Assembly: GCF_002443255.2 (NCBI RefSeq)
Contig: NW_019211455.1
Span: 47,675,489-47,739,488 of the forward strand
DNA length: 64,000 nucleotides
Reading direction: 5' to 3'
DNA from: Varroa destructor
Lineage: Eukaryota > Arthropoda > Arachnida > Mesostigmata > Varroidae
Shown in pieces: positions 12,160 to 25,100 of the stretch (positions within the stretch are counted from its first letter, which is position 1; each line of letters opens with the position of its first letter). The translations under genes and the position numbers were made by a program. The notes under the pieces were generated by a model. That model did no database searches, was not told the DNA's origin, and worked only from the letters and a program-made list of their open reading frames with translations.

Positions 12160-12958
12160 AGGTCATGCAATGGGCCATTGAACAAATGGCAACAGCAACG
12201 GGAAAATCCCCACACTTAATGGCCGAGGAGAATGTCCGGGCAGTTGGACCCGACATCTAATACCAGACGTCAGGAAATGGATTCACGCCAGTCATGGAGA
12301 GCTAACATACCATTCCTGCCAAGTCTTGTCGGGTCATGGACAGTTCCAGAAATACATGACAAAGATCGGCAAAACGCAAGTGGACATCTGTGCACTCAGC
12401 GTGTCGGGCACGAAGGACGGAGTAGAACATACTCTTCTTCACTGCCAGGCACTTAAAGCGGTCAGATTTAAGCAGGTACACAGAGAAGTCGCAACAAAAA
12501 GCAGTACTACGGAAATGGTGGATATGATGATGAAAGACAGGACGAACTGGGCCAAAGTTACAGCTTTTTTTGACGACATTACGAAAAGAAAGGAACAACT
12601 ATAAAGGATGAGACGTAAGGGAATAGTAGAAGAGCAGGCCCAAAACAATCACGGGTCCGACGCACTACAATTGGTATTAACGGGAGAACAGAGAGTACGG
12701 TCCCCCTCGAAACCTAGAGTATCTGGTTAAGAGGAAAGCCAGAACGGAGGATAGACTGGAACGGTTCAAAGGGAAGGATGATGAAATGACCGTTCCTGCA
12801 AGTCATGGTTTCGAAGTAATATCAAACATATCCCGAACCATGACCCAAGCTGATAAAGATATCCAGGCTTTAGCGGGTGACGGACGAAACACAATTCAGT
12901 GATGTCTGGTCTGCATAATGCATTTGCCCTTAACCTCCAAAAAGGTCATGCAATGGGC
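12160..12958 (+). mobile_element. 5'-truncated R1-like non-LTR retrotransposon with target-site duplication
   Basis: The 16-base sequence AGGTCATGCAATGGGC occurs at 12160-12175 and again at 12943-12958, flanking 767 bases. That interval encodes the C-terminal end of an R1-clade reverse-transcriptase polyprotein, so the repeat is best read as the target-site duplication made on insertion. Loss of everything upstream of the polyprotein tail is typical of incomplete reverse transcription. The right end, before the second repeat copy, is short and A-rich (CCTCCAAAA). The element is dead: no endonuclease or reverse-transcriptase domain remains. The exact duplication suggests a fairly recent insertion. 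Confidence 0.75.
12182..12604 (+). pseudogene. C-terminal fragment of R1-type reverse transcriptase ORF2
   Basis: In the frame opened after an in-frame TGA at 12179-12181, the translation contains SWTRHLIPDVRKWIHASHGE followed by LTYHSCQVLSGHGQFQKYM. This matches the signature of R1/RT1-type ORF2 tails: W-T-R-x-L-I-P-D, then a HGE motif, then L-(S/T)-G-H-G-x-F. The next segment (DGVEHTLLHCQALKAVRF) corresponds to the family's C-terminal Cys/His knuckle, which normally reads C-x2-C-x-H-x-C, but here the first cysteines are missing. The frame ends at TAA 12602-12604 after WAKVTAFFDDITKRKEQL, also family-like. It is a remnant carried by the truncated insertion, not a host gene. Confidence 0.75.
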
Positions 12959-15900
12959 TAACATTACCATTTATTTACAACCCTATCAGATACAGATATC
13001 ACCAGAATTCGAGGTGCTAGAGATCTTCGTAGCTTGATTTTTGCATCTTTTGGTAAGGCAATATCGTATATAGTATTACTCGCTTACGAAAGCGAACACA
13101 ACGCCTGAATAACTCTAAAAGTTCTGGCGGTAGTTCGGTTGACTAAGCTTTGATTGAGAAGGTCCGAAGCCACTGGTTAATGCCTTAGTATAAACTTGTT
13201 GCACAACATGTGTGATTAAATAAACGAAGCTAAGTAAGTCCCAACTAGTATTATGAGCTACCATTGTTAATTATCGACGCGGGGTTCGGATAAAATACGT
13301 TTTTCATATTTTAATCTACGCTATATTGGAAATTCAATGTTAATGGAAAGCATTTTGCGTTTGTACTTTTCACTTTTGTTAGCTTGGCGCCAACGGTAGA
13401 CCAACAACCAGAATCTTATAGGTGTATTTTTCTTTACTTTACAGGCGTATTCTGTACTGTTAAGCAGAGGATTGTGAAGAACCGATAAATGGGATAACAA
13501 GGCGCGAAGATGTCCCCCTTTTTTCTGAAATCTCAACACAAATCTCAATTTACAAGCGACGACGTACCGTTAGTTTTGAAACTCTTGAGATTATTATATA
13601 TAGGTTTTATCTTTATATAATATTTTCTCTTCTGCTTTTAAAAGGTGGCTCAGGCGTGCCACGATTATTCCTTTCCTAAAGTTTTGAAGACTACCTCGCC
13701 CTTGCCTGGTCAGTTTAAATTTGACACATATATATATATATATATATGGAATGAAGAAACTCTTTTGACAGTTGTAAAAAAATAGGCATCCTCTGTTTTA
13801 TATCCTTCAAAGCAGCAGGGTTGTAAAACGCGGAAAACTAAGAGTGAAAAACAGAGTAAACTGAAGACTAAAATTGTCAAACGAGTTTTGCCCTACCATC
13901 TAGACATATCACTATTAGTATTATAATTCGGATTCATTTTGACTTGATGTACATCATACATCATGCTTCGAATGCCTCATCTAATGTACATAGTCATTTA
14001 AATGCTGCGAGTTCGTCCGGCGCGAAAATTGCTTGTGTAAGCTAGCGGCATGTCTAATTGAACTGTATCCATGGGTAAACCTATCACCTTGAGGGCTATT
14101 ATTTTTGGTAATACTCTTCCAATTGCAAGGCAATGGATTGACCAGACACTGGCGTTCTATGAACAATGGAAAAGTCAAATTTTTTGAACGCCTTACTTTT
14201 CGCCAAATATATTTTCTCTTTGTATCTAGTTAATGAAGCAGTAGGTTCCATACTGAGGGAATCGCTCCGTAATTGCTCTCGGTTGCGATCTGACCCAATA
14301 GATACTATAAAAATTTTTATAATGACTGTATATTACTTATGTGTAATATTATAATTTGTCAATCGTTGTAAATAAACGTGATTAAGAGGTCACATTTCTG
14401 ACTGAAATAAAAAAAAATTGTTTATTAGGCAGAATGCGAGGTTTTAATCGATAGGCGAATACATTTGATGTGCAAAGTAGAAGCGTTTGGTTTAGCAAGT
14501 TATAACAAAGCATACAAAAAATTAGTTCATTTCAATAAATTCAATAATTAGAGTACTTAAGAGGAACGGCGCGTTAAGTTAATCTTTACAACGATCGCTG
14601 CACAGCAAGCCATTAGCAACGGTGGGTACTGCTATGCATTTATAAAATTTTGGTTAGGAATCTACGTCGACTGGATGGATTAAACTATCTCAAGCCACTT
14701 AAGCACTATTCCAATTTCTGTTTTCTATAAGAGCTTAAATTTAGCTTTCCATGAGTAGACTAGGGCTTCCTATACTATCAACACCTGCAGATTGTCGCCG
14801 AATGGTACCAAGCCATTTCCCAAAAATGAATTCGGTCTCAAACGAAATTCAAATTTCTTTTAGGGCAGTTTAGCACAGTTTACTTCATGCTTTAATTTTC
14901 GTAGAATACAAATGTAAGATGCATGGCCATTCGTCATGAGCCGTTGCGACGATTAAAAATAAAGCTAGAGAAGCTGAAGGGTGCACAGTCTCTAGAGCAT
15001 CTGTCTGTGTAACGTGTTACACATATGTTTCCGACAGATCCAGATAGGACCTGGAGCCAGGTTTAGGATTTTCGGGATAGGACCACTAGTATGTTTGGTT
15101 GTGTACTTTGAAAATGGAAACCCGTATGTGTTCTACACAGATACAGTGAATGGATTTTCGTTATGCAGGTCTGGCAATAAGTTATTGTTTATAGTAAACT
15201 AAGCGGATTGCAGTGTTTAAGTTGTTTAATCCGCCTCACCAGGTCGTGTAGAAAATGATGAAAATAGAACCGCTTCGTTTGACTTCTGATACACAAGTAG
15301 TGTATAGCATTGCTGATGCGCATGGCAGTACTAGGCTGTACTTGCGTATACATATAAATGTAAGAACGTACGGCACGCGAGTTGAACACAAATGGTGATG
15401 TTACATGTAACTGGATATACGTAGACCAGTATAATAAAACTCCATTGTTCTAAATAGGAATACGTTTACACAACGTACAGAAATCCAAGTTGTTAATGAG
15501 TTTTCATAGAATTTGAACAATTTGACCAAGTATTGGTGTTATACATGTTGCTACTTAGTTAAAAAAAAAAACCATTGATTATTGGACCATAAAAACGCGA
15601 TGATTATTTTGCTATTCTTTGTAAACTGATTATTACAAAATAGCCGTTACTCATTCTGAAGCCCCGTTTTTCCATGTATCACATGTTACTATTTAAAGCA
15701 CATAGAATATTTTTATCAATAAAAATTTCGCCGATAATCTCCAGCTATAATCAGCAGGATTGACTTTGAACTGTCGAATCAACCATACCACCAGGTCAGC
15801 AAGATATGTTTTTAAACAGCAATAAAAAAAATAAACGCAATGGAATCGTTTTAAGCGGTATTCTGTTTATGTATAAACAAAAACCTCTTGCTTAGCCTGA

Positions 15901-18587
15901 CAGACAAGGTTAGCTCACGGATGCCAACTTGGCTCCATTGACTCAATTTATTCGAAATAATTCCATTCTCTTAAAAAATACCTACTATTCAACTAACTAC
16001 CGAATAAGGAGATCTCTGTGATAATCGCCCTAGCTCGCTTTCAAATATCTTTAATCTATCCGCTTTTTTCTTAGAATTTACAGCTGTCGTAACTGTTTCA
16101 ATCGCAATATGCGTTGCCAAGGCACCCTTGACAGTTCATTTTAATTAGCCGCTACCGTATCAACTTACGCACGCCTAGCCACAATAGACACGTCCTATAG
16201 TGGAGAACTGACCAAGTTGCCGTCCGAAGTGATGGCTTTGAAAATGAATGAGAAGTAGTCTAGAATGTACAGTCGGGCTTCAATTAATCCTTTTGCCTAC
16301 GGCAGCATTAAGCAGAAGCGCTATGAAATGTCCGTTCAGGGATAGAACCACATACGAAGATTTGACGACTTGTGCATTTCTCTCCGTAGATCACTTGAAG
16401 ACAAGACACAATAACGTACACAAAACGCAAATCGAAATGAATTTAGTTTCAACTGCCCGGGATTTAATCCCACTGTACATATAAGCAGCTCGAGGTAATA
16501 TCACGCAAGAAATATTTAGAAAAACCAGTAAATTTAAGGCCCAGTGTATCAGCATATAAGACACTTAATCGCACAGGGGTAGTCATGAATACTGTAACCC
16601 ACATGTCTTCTACAATAGATAAAATATTACGTTTACATATTTGTGCATGAAATACGGTAATTCGTAAATACAAGTATTTATACATTGCCTCTTTTTGAGT
16701 GCGCTGGGTTCTCAGCTCTAAAAATTAGCGAAATGGCGGACTCCAAGGAAACGCTATTTCCAATAGCAAAATCGCAAAACACCGAAGCTATCTTTTGAGA
16801 TGTATTGGCAATAACGTCATAACGTCAGTTAATATTCCTTGTGCCAAATGCGTTCAGCTGATAAGGTTTACATCATTTTCTTTTGTGGAATTACCTTTAC
16901 TGCAACACGGGCCAAGGCCCTAAGCCCCAAGTATTATATCAAACATTACAATATATGGAAATAAATAAATAAACGTTTTCATGAAAATGAATATGAAGAA
17001 AAATTGCAATAGTGTTTTCAAACCATTTATTGAAATTTGTTTTTGGCTATAATTTCTCAGCGCCGATATTTCTGCAATGGGCAGTACAACGTGTGGGGCC
17101 GAAAACTGGTTAGACCAAACACCGTGTCTAGAGAAGAGATAGCATAATTATAGAATCATAAGCCAATTAAAAAATCGAGGAAACCTTTCTGAATGACAAA
17201 TTGAGACATATGGTTGTCGATGCAAGAAGACAAAGACGGCGACAGAAAAACCATCTTATCAAAGACTTTTCTATACTGAAAGTATTAGCCTTCAGGAAAT
17301 CTTATGCAAGAACTATGTTACAAAATTTCGTGCCACAAAAACTGCCTAAAGACAAACTTGTATTTTATATTTCTATAGAATTCGATTAGTTGCGAAAACT
17401 TTATTTCAGCATATCCAAAAGAGCTGACTGATCTTAAGCAAAAAATTAAAGCAATTTTTTTTAATATTTTAAAATCATATTACTACTTAAATATTTGCCA
17501 TTCAAATCGATGATTTTATGTCATTTTTCTGGTAGCTCAATCGCTGTAGAAATGCAGTGGCTTCCGAGCCAAACGTTACTTCCGAGCGAAACTTAATTAA
17601 TGCCATTAACGAAATTCTGCTGCTGATAACCTGACGACGCAGTCCGAGCTTTCCTATCCAAGTTCTATAAATTGTCGCCTGGAAGCTAACAGGTGGTCTG
17701 GCATAGTCATGATGAAAGACTGTTTCGATTTTTTTTCAACTACTCGTTCTAATCCTGTTCGTCTGCGCTGAACAGTAGAGTTTAGAATTAGTGATTTTAT
17801 TAGGCGGCGGCAACAACAATTTACAGTGCGTGATTCCTTTCCAATCCCGTCAGACTCCTAGCATTACCTTATTTAGCGTTAATCTGGGGTTTGCCACAGA
17901 TTGTGGAAGTATTTCTTCGTTACACATTATTATGGAGCAAAATTTCCGTTATGTGGATATCAATGTGTCTGTGTGCAGACCGTTGTTAAAAGTGAGGACT
18001 TGTACACAGACGGTATATGACCAACGTAAAAGCTCGAAAAGATCTGTAACTCCTTGACCATGGCTGAGGTGGTGTGATCACCTAAAAGAAGGTTTGGAAA
18101 AGTAGAAAAAGAAAGAAACGTCTGTAGGACATAACAAGCGCATTGTGTAAGAGATCCTAATGCAATATATAACTTGTTACGCTTTCTGTTCAGTTATGCA
18201 AATATGCTGGTAAAGTATGTTCTTATGGTACTGAGAATTTCATATTATTTAGTCTACTGATAAAATAACAATTTACGCAAAACCACAATTGTCTTACTAA
18301 ATACGATCATCAAACCGACAGAAAACGAAACTATTTACATTAATGCTTAAGTGAGACTTTGTCGTCGCCATGAATACTAACAACAGTTTCAAGTATGGTA
18401 AATATTCCCGGTCTAATATTATCTCTCGCATAAATATAGATTGAAAAGAGCGATTACGGAAATTGTACTCTAGCAGATGTCTCCAGTTGTTCCTTTTTTA
18501 TTTCCAGTTGTTTTCTATCTATTTTTTTTCGTTTCAGGCTCTTCACATCGATTTTTCCAGTCTTTCTTATTTCAGTTGAAAGTTTCT
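12959..18587. other. AT-rich intergenic DNA, nothing recognised
   Basis: Reading frames here are short, AT-driven and lack splice context or recognisable motifs. A TA dinucleotide run occurs at 13728-13748. I see no gene, RNA or element I can support. Confidence 0.5.
13728..13748. repeat. (TA)n microsatellite
   Basis: About ten uninterrupted TA units. Confidence 0.9.
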
Positions 18588-18610
18588 CATTCCTAGCGTT
18601 GCTAGGAATG
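18588..18610. repeat. perfect short inverted repeat (10-bp stem, 3-base loop)
   Basis: CATTCCTAGC and GCTAGGAATG are exact reverse complements separated by GTT. The hairpin lies about 540 bases before a candidate first exon (19149-19157), in a GC-richer patch that may be a promoter. Function unknown; it could be a protein-binding palindrome. Confidence 0.6.
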
Positions 18611-18619
18611 TCACGTTAT

Positions 18620-19148
18620 ACTGTTCATGTGGATGCTGCCCGCTCTCCACTACTCTTGGCCTCTTTTTAGAGAGCTCCACTGAAGAATTTGCATCACTTT
18701 CCCTTCTTGCGTTTGCCCCCCTTTTTCGGAAAATTATTTGCTATTTCAACTGCTGCTAAAATCAGTTTCCGAATTTGCTATGACGTCATCGAAGGTCCGC
18801 CAATACCACCAGTATACTGAAGTTTCCTGGCGCGCTCACCTGTCTTGACCGTCGCCCTTGTCATTTGCGGGCCTTACTGCTGCTACCATACAGCAGACCG
18901 TTACGTGTTTTATTATTTTCGGGCTTATATGGCATACGTTTTTCCTTTGCTAGCAAGGTTGGTAGGAGGGGCCGAAAGAGGGCAGAAAGCGGTAAAGCAA
19001 CAGACTGATTTTTATGCTCTCCTTTACGGCCCCTTTCCGACATCAAAAGTTGCGCTTTCCTAGCAGGCATTTTCGCGCGAACGCCCCCGAAACCGAAAAG
19101 CCCCGTCCGGGCCCACAACGGGACTCACCAGACACTTCACCCATCGGA
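18620..19148 (+). promoter_or_regulatory. candidate promoter / 5' UTR
   Basis: This stretch is clearly richer in GC than its surroundings and has no long conserved frame. It ends in an ATG followed three codons later by a perfect GTAAGT donor. A TTATATGG element lies near 18925. The layout suits a promoter with a 5' UTR and a minimal first coding exon. The evidence is composition and the splice donor only. Confidence 0.3.
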
Positions 19149-19157
19149 ATGACACCG
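19149..19157 (+). CDS. candidate first coding exon (Met-Thr-Pro) ending in a consensus donor
   Basis: ATG-ACA-CCG is followed directly by GTAAGTG, ending in phase 0. Cuticle-protein genes of arthropods commonly carry only the first few signal-peptide codons in exon 1. The orphan exon at 33313 starts in phase 0 and encodes the hydrophobic core of a signal peptide without its methionine. Joining the two gives a normal signal peptide start. The implied intron of about 14 kb is long compared with others here, so the link is a hypothesis; another first exon may lie closer. Confidence 0.3.
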
Positions 19158-22100
19158 GTAAGTGCCGATCGTTACTCGTTGCTTCTAAGATAAAAATAAT
19201 GATATAGTGTCGATAAAAATAACAGTTCATATTTTTTTATATAGAGTTTTCGTCAACCGGAACGTAATGGTTACCCCGTGGCGAAGAGAACCTACTTAAT
19301 TAAGATATTGCATTACCTTCTGGTAGTTCTTGTTAACTTCGTGAGGTACTGAATACTAAATTATCAATATAGCACAGAAGTATAGCGACTATTCTTTTGT
19401 ATATGTTCTGTGGTGCCCGGAGCGGGCCTGCACGGGTGTTCAACTAAGACTCTACAGGGGCCTGAACTGAGCCTTTTTTGAATTTATACAGTATACGTAT
19501 GTACCTGATTGGGTAAAGTTTATATTCTAGGGCGCAGGAAAAGCACTAGGCCAATAATTAAGCAAAATGCTGTAACTCCAATGGTTTCTACAGTGATTTT
19601 CTTCGAATCTTAAAATAAAATATTTAACCAGTTTTTAAGGTAGCGAAACGAATTCACCTAGTGCTTCGTGCGCCGGTTCATTGGTTTCAACGTTTTTAGC
19701 ATTCTGCTGTAACGACAATAACATGCTGTCTTGTTAAGAACAACTTCGAAACCGCATCTGTGGCTAACATTGCGTACCATGTTTCTATGACAAGACTATA
19801 TTAAACCTTACGAATTAATTTCAAATTAAATGAATGCCTAGACGTGAAGCTAGGTCAGCAGAAGTTGAAAGCACTCGAGAAATGATGGAAATACTTATAG
19901 CATAAAGTATTATGATATGGCTGCAAATAACTTTGAGGGTTATAAATTTTGTAAAGAAATTCGTAGATGGCAGGTTACATTGAATATGGTACATAATAAT
20001 CTATTATTTCATACATTATATCAAACATAGTCTCCTCTTTAGAGAGATACGCCTCAGTCTACAAATAAAAAAACTTCCACTTATCGAAATCTTAGATTGA
20101 GTCATATAGATTACATCGATTCCTACACACACCTCGTCTGTTGAACACATTCTTCAAAAGTCACGAAATCTCCCCTCAGTTGTATGGCCGTCAAGGAACT
20201 CCATGACTGCTCTTTAAATAATCTTCCTTGATTGACATAGGACAGTTTGCTTTACCGCTAGTTTTTCTGCTTGATCGATAATCCTGGTTGTCATGTATTT
20301 ACTCATCTTTTATAGTATGCAACACGATACACGAACCTACGTTGGATCAAGGCTCAGAATGATCACGCTAATGCCAACTAAAGCTTGCAATTCAAAAAAC
20401 GACCGGACCGACTAGCGCTAATCTCCAATCTAGCCATTGAGCCTATACAATGAGTTCTTTGTTGCTCTAATTTATTTTACGTGGTTTACTTGTATCAGCT
20501 GGCGCTACTGGCAAGATTTTCTGGATCTACTGGCTGCTTCTCCTCCATGTCAGCCACGTCAGTCGGTCTCTCGCATAACGTGAAAAATTGCCCTTTTTTT
20601 TTTTTCATTTAGTCACGCCTATCCTGCGGCAGATGCCATTTAGCTCAAATCGAAAATTACATTCGTTTCTGATCTGTCCCTTTAATGAAGTTGATGGGTA
20701 CGTGGTCAGGACTTCCATTACATTTAACAACTTCGGACAACAATAGGCGGAGTTGTCGTTTGTCAGTGACGACTTTTGTCCTGTTCGGCCATCAAAAGTT
20801 GTCGGATAATTAATCTAATGTGTGATTATTTTGTTTACGTTAGGATTTTTTATTGTTAGCGATTCTGTACACGTAGCATACCTTGTTGGCCGGTTTTGTC
20901 AACTCTCATTTATATTAATGTCGTATTACGTGAAATAATTTTGAAAGAACTAGATAAAAACTATAACTATTCTATAAAATTACATAGGATATTTTTGTGA
21001 ACACTTTTGCCAACAATTTGCCAAATTATCTCTGGTTATTAGGGCAAGCTGTAGGATGTCTTGACTTTTTGCTTTTGGAGATGGCGCAACGATAACATGG
21101 TGACATGATCTATTGCCGGACAAGTAGTGCAAATTGTTAGAAACAATTAAGAGGCGCATGTTCATCATACCTTAATAGAGAAATATCACATGAATCGAAC
21201 TCAGTAGATACCAAGAGATTCATCCTTGATATATTCTACATGTAATCACTTTAAAAAGCCCGTATTTCAACAACGAAAAAATACTGTCTATACGTATAGC
21301 TAACCTGCATTTCAGCAGGTTGTCCGATTACAATGCTAAGCCTGTCAGAATGTGTGCTATGAACTCACGGGATGCGCACTCCACAATATATATATAGTAG
21401 AGCATGCAAGTATATATGTATATATATAGCTGTTCCGTTACTGAGCCAACTGACCATCGCAATTTTGTCGTCTGCTACTCTGGGGCTTATATTCTATCGA
21501 TCGATTTCTTGCCCCAGAGTCTTCTTTTGATTAAGTTAACGTTTGCTAATTTACCAGAATATCCCGTAAGCACAACCACGATGTGGTGCCGCAATGCCTC
21601 TCCAGAGAATGACCATAATACCTTAATAGTTCCCATAATTTTGCTCCGGCATAAGTTTTCGTGTTACGTCGTTGCTGTCACTGCCACGAAATAGTGAAAC
21701 GTCAAACTAATATTGATAATAATCATTAGCTCCGTAATTCACGCTTTTCCTGTGAACTAGAGTTTGCTAAGCGGGGGCTCAACCGAGTGGCCGTCAGTGA
21801 CCATCAATATTTCTTCTACTAATATCATTATGAAGTTCTACTGAGATACCTCGTTCATATAAACGCAGGCAGATCATTGTATATGTTATATATATATATA
21901 TAAGCAGCCTGTTGTGCTTCCTCGTGCTGACGTATCGATAATAAGCTGTATTTTTGAGACTTGTCGGAGGAAATTATGCTGATCTGTTGATTGGTCTTAT
22001 CATTGTTGTCATCATTTTACCATCGATGTGTTCTTTACGTTCTCGCTACTGCTAATTTCCCTTTACTGGCTAATTTTTGACGTTGATCAGTCATGTAGCA

Positions 22101-25100
22101 CTGCACTAACCTAGACATTCAAATGCTGCAGTAAACCTTTTGGTGCCGGTCTGACCACCAGCGTCGCAAAAGCACCGCGGCGATAGAACAGCCGACCCAA
22201 TAGCAATGATCAGCCATTGTTTTATCAAGTGAGCCAAACTAATTATGATCAATATTACTATTATTATTATTCGTACTCGAATGCAATGACAGTGGCAAAA
22301 ATGATCGATGGAACTGCCACCAACTTGGCCTCCATATTTTTTTCATCCCCTCAACGCCAGTGGCGGTACGAACGTCAATGGCGGTGAGGCTGTAAACGGA
22401 ATCTGCTAACTAAATTGTCGCCTAACGGAACCATATATCCGGTTAACGGTCTGGGGTAAAGCGGGCAGTGGACAACAACGCCAAAACACCAAACAAATCT
22501 GCCGATTTTATCGGTGGGAAGGCGGTCAGGTCCTGGCGATGGCGTCGCACAGTCATCGACGCGGTCGCCGCCGGTAAAATCAATGCTATAGTCTTTATTT
22601 GAAGGGAGGCGACACCAGCTATGTCGTGCTGAACGATGGGGGCGTATCTGTGCTTTACTGCCGAATGTGTCTGATGATCTGACTAAGAAATTGGAAAAGA
22701 CTGCTGTAAACGTTTTACTGAAAAAAGAAAGAAAGAAAGAAAACAATTTCTTTTTCATCGCAGATTTACCTTTCTGTGTAGGTAAATACGTTGCTCTTTG
22801 TGTGGACTGTTTTTTCTTGGTTGGCACCTAATAGGAAACAGATTCTAGGCGGGAGAACTGTTGCGACGGGGCTCACAAGTCGGCTAAACGGGTGTATCGT
22901 GGAGTGGGGAAATATCTAAAGTAATAAGTTTATAATATTGGCTGTGTTACGAATGTTCGACGAAGACTATGCTACAAGACGAACAAAGTATTAAACTATT
23001 GTATTTTTTATTTTTATTTACCAATCCGTGTTCGCGTAATATAATCGGTACAATGTGCTTTAATTAAAATTGTTCGTTTGTTATAATATAATAATAATAA
23101 GAATAACTATAGTATATAAATATATAAAATACTAATAGTAGTGACGATGATGGGAAAAATGGAGCATGATATGCAACCTATAAATCTAAAAAACAACTCG
23201 ATGTGCCGTCAGTTCAGGTAAAGCATAATTAACGTTGGGATAAATAGCGTCCGATGTACACGTTATAAGCTAAATATTAACAAGGCCTGCGCCAATGGTT
23301 TAGGTTCTGCTAGACTGGGATCTGCAGTAGCGGAATCCTGTTCTGCCAGACGATCTCTGCCGCTAATGTGATTCAGGCAGCATTAAAGACCCGGTCTCTT
23401 TTTCCAATCTGGCAGAACGACAAAAAATCGCATCGGAATGTTCTACAGGACAAAATAACATAAATAAAAAAACGTTGTGGCATCAACGTAGATAATGAGA
23501 GAGGCGGATCAACAAATTCGAAGTGCCACATAACGCCTATATATATATAATCGTTACCAACGCGTAAATGCGTCTGTCTGTTCGATCGTCCGCCTGTACC
23601 TTGTGTAGAAACTAATGTCATTTTGTTCCATTATTATTATTATTAACTAATAATTGGCCATAGTGACTCTGGCAAATCGTGACGATCTGAGCTAGCCGGT
23701 TCCATTTGTATTGGCGTCATATAGTGCTTGCAGATCTGAATGTCAGCTTTACTGTGTCTAGCTAATTGGGTTAGTAGGTGGCCAATGATAAACTGGCACC
23801 TAATCATTATCAACAATCTGATATCGCTGACATAAATGTAAAAACAAAAAAAAAACGCATGCGGTCATTTATCTATCCTATAAAGCGTATCGTAAATTCT
23901 GTTTCGCATTATTGTTCCGTAGCGTGTCGCATAAATAGCATGCAGGAGAGGGTATAGTAAGTGTTTTTATCAACTGTTATTATAGCTAGAATCCTTCTTT
24001 ATGGTTTATGATGATGCTGATGCTGGGTACAGCAGTAGGAAAGACGTACAGTAACGTCTCGCATACTAATGATTGATTTGCTCGTCTTTGTTAGACGTCA
24101 ATAGTACGATATTTCATAAATTTCGGCCCAATTGAACTATGGTTTTACTAAAACAGCGTATTTGATTTCTCTTGGAGGTACACAGCTGTCGCCATCGTCG
24201 ACCTTTAAATGTCAAAGAGACCGAAAAAAGGTGCATGCACAATCAAGATCGGGCGTTTATCGAGACGTATAAACAAATTTAACAAGAAAAAGTCTAAATG
24301 CAAGAACTGATTCGGTTCGTTAAGTTATGATCCAGTAACTTTTTTATGTATATGTGACACAGGAATCAATAAAAGCTCCTTTCGGTTTGAACTGCGCGTC
24401 AGTCAGTGCACTAGAAAGCGCTGTTCTACATGTGCAAACAACACGAGATAGCTTCAAGCGATACCTCGTGTATTTCAAGGTAATCCTCATACTGGTTTCA
24501 GCGCGTAACGTGGAGCTATAATCCTTGAGGATTGTCTAGCGATCATGTAAACTCTTAGCGTTCCGCTAATTGTCCGCAAAGCTTAATTATGACGAACTTT
24601 TGCAGAGTAAACATATTTGAGTTGTTTGTTCCGAGTACATGAAATTGGCTTACAGGACAAATTCACTTTGGTGAAAAAGAACACTAATACATTTCTTCAT
24701 TATTCGTTTTCAACTAGGATAACTTCGGAAAAGCTACGAAAACACAAACCGCAAAAAATCAGATTCTAGGCACATATCGATCTGCAACTCCCGATGCATT
24801 TATCCACTCCATGTATCTCTATTGTGCAGCCGCTAGGCTAATTTACCTTTTGTTTATGCAAGTTTAAACCATAGCGTGTGTAACAAGAACTTTTCAAATG
24901 AACTTCTGATACGCAGTGTATAAACGATCATTAGTTCTACAGACGATAGGAATATACGTATTAGCCCCCTGTGTACTTTTGATTTTGGGCATTTTTTTTC
25001 TGACATTCCATTGCCGAACTCAACTACATAATAACGATATATTATATTTTCTCTCTGTGGCCAAAAATTCATAAGTTGTCAATTTTTCGAAAATCCCAGG

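Noticed and set aside
12048..12260. Plus-strand 70-residue frame overlapping the start of the retrotransposon fragment
   Set aside because: It is in a different frame from the R1-type tail and crosses the insertion boundary, so it is a shadow.
22375..22827. 150-residue minus-strand open frame
   Set aside because: Composition is unlike protein; the start is an AAG-rich repeat region (GAAA run), and there are no motifs, splice context or conserved blocks.
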